A DNA stretch of 64,000 nt from the NCBI RefSeq assembly GCF_030463535.1, contig NC_132880.1, forward strand, positions 26,000,487 through 26,064,486. The letters are read 5' to 3'. The stretch is from Salminus brasiliensis. Taxonomy: Eukaryota; Chordata; Actinopteri; Characiformes; Bryconidae. This document shows, piece after piece, positions 57,181 to 64,000 of this stretch. The stretch's first letter is position 1; each line of letters opens with the position of its first letter. The position numbers were made by a program, and so were the translations under genes. Below the pieces are notes generated by a model. It searched no databases. It had not been told where the DNA came from and saw only the letters and a program-made list of their open reading frames with translations.

Positions 57181-58250
57181 AATCCTCTCTTACCACGTTT
57201 TCCCACATGGCTGTGGAATAAACATATATAAATATAAAATGATTAAATATAATAAATTATATAATTTTATATTATATAATAAATTAACGAGTGCCCAATT
57301 GACTAAATGCCTTCTCACTTCAAACAAGTCAATAGTCATAGAAATGTGATCCCTAATGTGATCCAAATCCTCCCTCATGTAACATTTAAATGCAAGTTTA
57401 TTTGTAGTAACACATTTACAGTCATTCATTTACACACTCCAGCAGGACAGAACGAAGGCAACAGTAATAAATAGAAACTGATGCATTTTCTCCTTTACAT
57501 GGTATTCTCATAATCAGCACAGCATATTACAGTTATAACATGACATAACATATAGCAGAGAAATAATGAGGCTTCATTTCAAACTGCCCTTTAACCAAAC
57601 CATAAACCACATAACTGAACCATTAACAGGTGTGATTCTCACTAACTTATAAATATCAATTAGATGAATTACAATTAGTGTTCTTTGGTAATTAAACGCT
57701 GAGCCAAACCTAAAAAAAAAAGTGGGAAGTGATGGTGTTCGTGTCCCGTGTTCTCACAGAACGGTATAAAAGACAGTGGATGGTCCTGGTGGCTATTTAA
57801 GATACATCAGTAAAGCTGCATAACACTAATCCAAAGTGAGGACTGTCCAACAGGAATGAGAGACACTGGGATGAGGTTCTCTGGCTAGACTTACAGATTT
57901 AGCCAGTTTGTTTCCCATGGCAGTCATACAAATTCATTCTTCTAATCCCATAAAAATGTGCAGGACTGGTAAAACACTGAAAGATGGAATTTTCAGACAG
58001 AATCAGGGCATTAGAAATGTGCATGTTTTCGATGTTAAATAAATCATCTAATCTCTGAAAATTGAAATTCAAAATGAACAAAAATGTAAGAAATTCACTT
58101 TCACAATAACAACTTGCAGTCAAAAGCAGGACTGGCTTATTATTTCTTTTCTTCTTGTTATCTTGAGTTATGATGTCATTAATCACAATTTTGTTATTTT
58201 CCTGAGATTTCCCTGAGACCTCAACAACCCCCCCCCCCTCGTGAGTGGTC
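57181..58250. other. Intergenic AT-rich DNA
   Basis: AT-rich sequence that may include the 3' UTR of the minus-strand TRIM gene. No clear signal or exon can be named. Confidence 0.35.
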
Positions 58251-58254
58251 TTGA

Positions 58255-58350
58255 TGCTAGCACACTAGCAACAAAATACCAAGGATAGCATAGCAACCAC
58301 CCAAGATATCATAGCAACCACCGGGCAACCCCATTGCAACAACTGAGCAG
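58255..58350. repeat. CATAGCAACCACC repeat, second block
   Basis: It contains CATAGCAACCACCCAAGATA and CATAGCAACCACCGGGCAAC in tandem at about 27-base spacing. It is related to the block at 38874-39085. Confidence 0.6.
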
Positions 58351-58689
58351 CACTAAAGCAACCTTGGACCCTGGGACCTTACTCTGAGAATGTGAGGGAA
58401 CAGAGGTGGGGAAAAAAACTAATACTTTTTAAAATTTTGTTTCATTTAATTTTTAAACTAAATTAAATGTTAGTTCATTTTGAGGTTTTTGAGGGGTTAA
58501 ATAGGTTCTTTACTGAACATAAAAAAATATTAAATGTATATATTTTTCCTTCTGAAATTAATTTAACTCAGAATAATAATATTTCAATTTTGATTTTTGC
58601 ACTTGAATGAAAATTGATAATGGCCTGATTCTTCCTCCATATTCCTCCTCCTCCTTTTCTCTCACTCTCTGAACAGTGTCCTTTTGACC

Positions 58690-61600
58690 TCACTCAGGAA
58701 AGTGCGCAACTGTGGTCAGCAGAACCAGTGGAACCTCTTTGTCCCCGGTTCCGAACAGAGGGAACATTCTCTCTGAAAAGGCGGTTTGGGAGGTGAAGGT
58801 GTACACCTCTGAACCCGTTTTGGCGTTATAGAAGGTCACCTGACCCTCTTCACAGTCCAGGTAAATGCCCACCTGGCGCAGGCGGCCTGCGCCTTTCACC
58901 TTGGTAAGCGGCGGGGTGGTGAGGGCGCGCAGCTGGCTGCTGCTCCACCACAGAGCGAAGTAACCGTTAGCTGGACTCATGTCAAACAGACCCTTCCTCT
59001 GAGCCGAGTCACGCATTACACCAACCTTCCAGTCCTTATTATCGCCTACATTCACCTGCACAGATAAACCAGAGACACAAATCAGCTGCTTTACTGGTAG
59101 CTAATGTAGGAAGTATAAGGTAGCCATTTCTTTCCCCCAAAACACATGCTTCCTCCAATACATGTGAAGTCAGCCTCTGCCCCTTTTCAAACAGCCACCA
59201 AAGCAGCATCACCAGGCAGCCAACATGCTCGGAGGGGAGCGCCGGATCCCCAGCTCTGATACATCAGCCAACAGACGCCTGTGCCGGCCAACATCACTTT
59301 GGGAGTGATGAATGAACCCAAAATTGTGCACTCTCTGCCTCTAATAGGCCATGGTAGGCGTTTCTAATAAAGTGGCCAGTGATTAGAGGCACAAGGTAGG
59401 CGAGTGGCCAGTGAGGGTGTGTGAGATGCTCTAACCTCCCAGTAGTGTCGCCCAGACTCGTATCCCTCCTTGGCGGTGACGCAGGACCACACGTCAAAGC
59501 GCTGTGTGCTGTTCCTGTAAAACTGCAGCTTCTCTCCACGCTTCAGCTGCTTCCTGTCCTCAGAGAGGATGAGGAATGGGTACGCCGTGACCGGGTTCAG
59601 AGTTACATCCTCTGGAGAAATAACAACAATCCTCCATGTTTAACTGTGTAAACTGTGCTCATGGTCTTCATTCGTCTTTAACTAATCGTATTTAACTTCA
59701 GTGTAAAATTTGACTTTAGTGTGTTAAATTCCATGCTTCAAAATATGTAAAGTAAGGAAAGACACTGAAGATTACTTACCCAGGTAACCTTTTACCTTTT
59801 TGTGACCTAAAGAAGAAAGAACAGAGTCAAAAATGGAAGAGCCTTTTTACACACATGATATTAACTAGATCAGGGATTTTGATAAAGGGACAAAACTCTT
59901 AGTAGAACGGTTTGCCCAATCATCTGATCCCTGAGAATTAAAATCTGCTTACTTGATTTTATCTTCCGTAGATCTGCAGGACGGACAGACAAAGGGAGAG
60001 TTAAACAAATGCACATTCTGCTGGTGTTTCATAGCAACAGAGCATCACTAATGCATGATACCCAACCTGCTATTGCTTTAATACAGAAGTTTTACTAAGC
60101 AAAGAAAAAGAAACACAGTTAATAATATTCCGTCGCTGTTGGAAAAAAACTTCCATGCCCATTTTCTATTTTTCTTTTTTTTTTTTTTTTAACACGGTGT
60201 CAAAAATTCATGATTGGACCAACAGAATTGTTCAAAATGACTCAGAACAAAATCAAAACTGATTTTCATTAAAAGAAACAAAAAAAAAAAAAGAGATTTT
60301 TCTCCCCAACAGAAGTTTTACCTGCTACGGTCTTAAAAATAAAGATGCTTCTCAAGATTCTTTGAGCGATTTCATAGAAGAACCACTATTCTAGTTTCAG
60401 AGAGAGCCATGTTTGGAATAAGACGTGCGTTTCTAAAGAACCCTTCAATTAGTAGTGAACCTTTACATCAAACAATGGTTCTTAAGCCCTTTAAAAGGTT
60501 CTTCATACTCGCTCGCCATCTCTATTACAAACATGGTGCTCTATGGAGTCAGGATGGTGATTCCTGTATAAAATCATTTAAGGAACCCTTTGAAGCAAGA
60601 GTGTAGTCAGCGTTATGCCCATCAGGCCCTCGTAATTCAGAGGCTCAATAGACATTCAGGGGAAAACGTACATAGGACAAAAGCGTCTCAGGCCCGGAAC
60701 CTGCGTGTTTACCACAGGGTGTGATAGTGGAGAGTTTCTAAAATCAGGTTCATTTCAGTACACAGAAAATCAGTTCGGACCCAGTGCTCCTATTATGGAC
60801 TTGATGCCGACTACAGAATGACACACAGTGTCTGTACACGTTTGTGGTGCTGTTTTAACAACAAGAACAACTTTGGGAGGTAAAGCAGTGGCAGCCATTA
60901 GGGCTTTTAGGGCACTGGGTAGCACTCGTAGCGTATTGAGTATTGAATTTCTTGCTAATAAATGAACATTGCTTATTTAACGCATAAACATAATGAAGCA
61001 CACAATATAACATTGCATTACATACAGTTACCGCTGTCATGCAACTCTGAACAAGGCCAATTACATGTGAAGACTAAACAGCCTAAATAATGGAGACAAA
61101 TCATGAGCAGGTGGTTATGAATTTAGGATAGAAATTTAACGTATGACTTCGTTGTGCCCACCATAACGGCAGTCCTGGCACCTTTATTGTTTTAAACTCA
61201 TCCGGATGTGTGGGCGGAGCTAGTGAATATTTTATTTATTGTATTATTTGTGTGTATTGAAGGAACAGTTTTCCTAAAAAATTTCATATATTTGCTAGGA
61301 CCTGGCTGGTGTCCTAATTTTGCTTCTTTAGTTTAGTGCTGCAACTACAACGCTAACATTGCTAACAAACACCAGAAGGTAAAGGTTTTCTGTAAATACA
61401 TGCTCACTTGCTTCTCCTAATCTGCTCGAACCATTTCCAATACTTCCTTAAGTTGGACTTGCGGATAAGTTTTGGGACACACTATGGGCCCTATCTTACA
61501 CCCTGCACAAGGCGTATCACGTAAATCAAGCTGCATGGTTGATGCCTAAAGATCACTAAAATAGGGCACAATGACTTACTGTGAACTATAAACATTAACA

Positions 61601-63995
61601 AAACTTTACCATGTCTAAAATGTCTCTCTCCATTGTTCAGCTTCACTGGGAAGTTTTAGTTCACAGTACGTCACAGTACATGCTCAACCACATCCACAAA
61701 ACACCTTAAAGAAGAGCTGGATACAGCTCCAGTAGCTCCAGTAGTTCTAGTACACAAACATAGATAACTTTGGACATTAAACACGCCTTGGCTGATCGAT
61801 TGAATCTGGGTTAAGAGGAAACGCGTATACACCTGATCTTTAACTGTACTGGAATGACTCTAATGCTCCGTTTGTCTGTTGCTGCGGGGTTTCTGAACAC
61901 TCCCTGGCTTATTTAACTTACCTCTGAGTGAAAATTCCTTCTTCTTCAGAGATCGGACACTCATCATACTCTCAGACTCTGGCAGATAAGACCCTGTAAT
62001 CAAAAACAGAAACAATAATAAATACAATAAAGTACAAAAAAGGTGAAACCTATAGATAACAAAAAAAGTCAGTATTGTTCATTGTACAAAAATAATAATT
62101 AAATAGTAAAATATATTTCTTTATAATGTGTACTAAATTTGAGCTGTAGAGGATGTTTTGTCTCTTACAGTAATTAAGATACAGTCATCTGCAAAAGTTG
62201 CTGCACCCCTGCTTCAAGTACATGGGAACAAATTCTTTAAAGCAAAATAAACTTAAATATGAAATTTCCTGAATTTAACATACCGAAATAAAGGAATAAT
62301 GTACAAAGTGCCAAAGATTCATACATTTTTAGATTATCCCCAATATGTTAAACTAATATGTAATACCAATATGTTAATACTTTTAATACTAATAATACTT
62401 TTCAAGAAATCTTGTGCTACTTTTTTCTATGCTTACAATTTCTATGCTATTATTATTATTATTATTATTATTATTTTACTATTTATATTTAGAATACACT
62501 CGATATATAATAGAAACATTGACTACGTAATCATAGTGGAACCCTTTTATGGCTGTAAAGAACCCCTTTCCTCTCCTTTAATTCAAAGAACCATTGTTCA
62601 TTTTGAAATGTGACATTTTACAATAAACTTAATCACTTTCCAAGGAACTGTAATGGGAATGACATCTGAGATTTCCTGACTGTAATTTAAGAAATGTCAC
62701 TGCAGGAATTTACTATCTCTGGTTAGTACAGAAAAACATGCCAAAAAACTAGGGTCTTCAAACACTCAGAGTGACTAAGCTCAAATTCCTGAACACATCG
62801 TCATCCTGTTGACTCACGGCTTCACACAAAAACTGATCCAAAAAATGTTTCACACTAGAGTACAGTGGATGAAGGGTTGTTCTCAGGTTCTTTTACCTGG
62901 ATCAGCTGCAGGAACAGGAAGAAACTGAGACAAAGCGTTTTCCTGTGTCATGATGATAGTGAAACCTGATAACCTTAGAATCATGTTTGATTTATTCAGT
63001 TCTTAAAGCACATAGCAGACTAAGCTTCCTCAGTGCAAGTCAGTTCAGCTCAAACAAGTGTAAAAGAGTAAAAAGCCATAAAACTGTCACCATCAAACTT
63101 ACATTCTTTAGCAGTACCCAAATAAAGAGCCCCAAAGGCTGGCAGTGCCATAAAAGAGCCCCAAACACTGGCATTGCTAGAATATAGAGCCCCAAAGGCT
63201 GGATTACCTAAAGATATAGCCCATTACCATACATGTACATGAATCTTGTTCTCTAAGGTAATATTTTTTGCTTATGTGCATGTGGTATCTATTCAATTCC
63301 ACTTTTCACAACAAAGGTCATGTGGCAGCTTTACAGATATCCAGGTCCAAGCCTCTTTTAAGCAATAACGTACAGCGCTGTGCAAAAGTCTTCCGCATCT
63401 GAGAAAACGTTCTATAAAGTTGATTATTTGGGCAGTAAGGATTTCTTTGATGAAAAATGAAACATCCTAGTTTAATCAGTCCTTCATTAATGTAAATCAG
63501 GTGAGCTGCCGGTGGGACTGACCAAATCTTTACAGTGACTGGAGTTCACAGAGAAGTTCATCATCCATGCAGTTGCTCTTCTAACTGTTCTTCTAACCAA
63601 CATCACTAGCTTTACTGACCGACAGCACATTCTGACTACTGACCACTGATCCAAACAAGTAAAACCCAATTATTTGGGTTTAATGTTAAGTTAATGCTGC
63701 ATAGAGTTTTACCCAGTTTACTTAAATGTCTGAGACACAATGTTTTTAATTAATTAGTGATGCTTACCTGAGTGGCGGTAGTGCACCTCCCCCATGTGAA
63801 TATCATCCAGACGTTCCCGAATTTCTCCAAGAGCAGCTTTTATCTCACCCAATGAGAAGTGCAGCTCCAGGTCTGGGTCCTCCTCTTGGTTTCGAGCGCC
63901 GGTGTCCTGATAGGGGATGTTTGCAGCCTCGAAGCTCTGACGGGGTAAAGCAGGGAGTTCAGAGACTTCCTCAAGCAAATTAAAACATGCAAATC
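58690..63995 (-). CDS. TRIM-family protein with PRY-SPRY (B30.2) domain, 3' part of gene (partial)
   Basis: TRIM proteins are usually RING-type E3 ubiquitin ligases whose C-terminal B30.2 domain binds the target. Exons in transcript order: about 63995-63768, 61993-61922, 59973-59953, 59806-59780, 59611-59436, 59055-58690. The first five end in phase 1, 1, 1, 1 and 0 and the frame closes to the TGA at 58692-58690. The first exon encodes a helical segment (LGEIKAALGEIRERLDD), the end of a coiled-coil region. The last two exons form PRY-SPRY, with the family motifs LNP (DVTLNPVTAYP), WEV (GRHYWEV) and LDCE, plus FPLFG near the end. RING, B-box and most of the coiled coil are beyond base 64000, so the exact family member cannot be named and ligase activity is inferred from the family only. 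A 9-nt microexon at 62905-62897 may also be included. Confidence 0.85.
60335..60605. repeat. AAGAACC-family MITE in TRIM intron
   Basis: It starts TCTTAAAAATAAAGATGCTT and contains AAAGAACCCTTCAATTAGTA, CAATGGTTCTTAAGCCCTTT and TTACAAACATGGTGCTCTAT, matching words of the hairpin at 22159-22275 and the fragment at 23425-23535. Confidence 0.6.
61305..61385. repeat. Interspersed repeat, second copy of the 30600 family
   Basis: It matches 30600-30690 in order: GGACCTGGCTGGTGTCC, TTTGCTTCTTTAGTTTAG, TACAACGCTAAC. Confidence 0.5.
61486..61570. repeat. Possible small MITE (GGGCCCTAT termini)
   Basis: GGGCCCTATCTTACACCC on the left and, reversed, GTGCCCTATTTTAGTG on the right are similar termini seen in fish repeats. 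The element would be about 85 bases. Confidence 0.35.
62180..62300. repeat. Tc1-like element fragment
   Basis: ACAGTCATCTGCAAAAGTTG followed by CTGCACCCCTGC is a Tc1-type terminal word. The body following is A/T-rich and broken. Confidence 0.45.
63116..63215. repeat. Three-copy short tandem repeat
   Basis: The word AGAGCCCCAAAGGCTGGCA appears three times with small changes (GAGCCCCAAACACTGGCATT, AGAGCCCCAAAGGCTGGAT) at about 30-33-base spacing, in a TRIM intron. Confidence 0.7.
63375..63667. repeat. Interspersed repeat, copy B
   Basis: It begins TGTGCAAAAGTCTTCCGCAT, a Tc1-like terminal word, and continues with CAGTCCTTCATTAATGTAAA and CAGGTGAGCTGCCGG. It matches 34086-34446 in the same orientation at about 70% identity by eye. 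Confidence 0.55.
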
Positions 63996-64000
63996 CTACA

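Overview
This is a window of vertebrate nuclear DNA, almost certainly from a teleost fish. The coding exons are short, separated by introns with canonical GT/AG ends, and read as vertebrate importin beta-1, UBC12 and FBXL19. The non-coding DNA is full of Tc1-like and hAT-like transposon relics, a LINE relic, minisatellites and long (TA)n, (GT)n and (GA)n runs, as in fish genomes. An ostariophysan fish is my guess, not shown. There is no operon, phage, CRISPR or bacterial content, and I see no new enzymatic system.

Layout. (1) 1-8736, minus strand: the 5' part of kpnb1 (importin subunit beta-1), thirteen coding exons giving residues 1 to about 548; the rest lies left of the window. Its CpG-rich promoter with an NRF1-type site is at about 8737-9080. 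(2) 9080-13560: intergenic, with a LINE ORF2 relic, a Tc1-like relic and a minisatellite built of three-subunit repeats. (3) 14447-26562, minus strand: complete ube2m (UBC12, the NEDD8-conjugating enzyme), six coding exons, 185 residues, with a 3' UTR to about 13560. (4) 26563-31800: intergenic, dominated by tandem arrays of about 52-bp and 47-bp units starting only about 0.2 kb upstream of the ube2m start codon, then a Tc1 transposase pseudogene. (5) About 31800-56100, plus strand: complete fbxl19 (CXXC-PHD-F-box-LRR protein), one non-coding first exon and eleven coding exons, 808 residues, with a 3' UTR of about 4.2 kb ending at the AATAAA at 56072. (6) 58690-about 63995, minus strand: the 3' part of a TRIM-family gene encoding the end of the coiled-coil region and a PRY-SPRY (B30.2) domain; RING and B-box exons would lie right of the window.

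Exon borders were placed by hand from GT/AG sites, reading frame and remembered family sequences. In all four genes the intron phases close without a frameshift. Three adjacent genes work in ubiquitin-like conjugation: UBE2M charges cullins with NEDD8, FBXL19 is a substrate receptor of a cullin-1 (SCF) ligase, and TRIM proteins are usually single-chain E3 ligases. Whether this adjacency means anything is not shown here. The parts most worth a second look are the repeats: a hAT element with a near-perfect target-site duplication beside a minisatellite with inverted units, a 117-bp near-perfect hairpin, a 1.28-kb terminal-inverted-repeat element in fbxl19 intron 1, possible upstream ORFs in the fbxl19 leader, and a possible 9-nt microexon in the TRIM gene.
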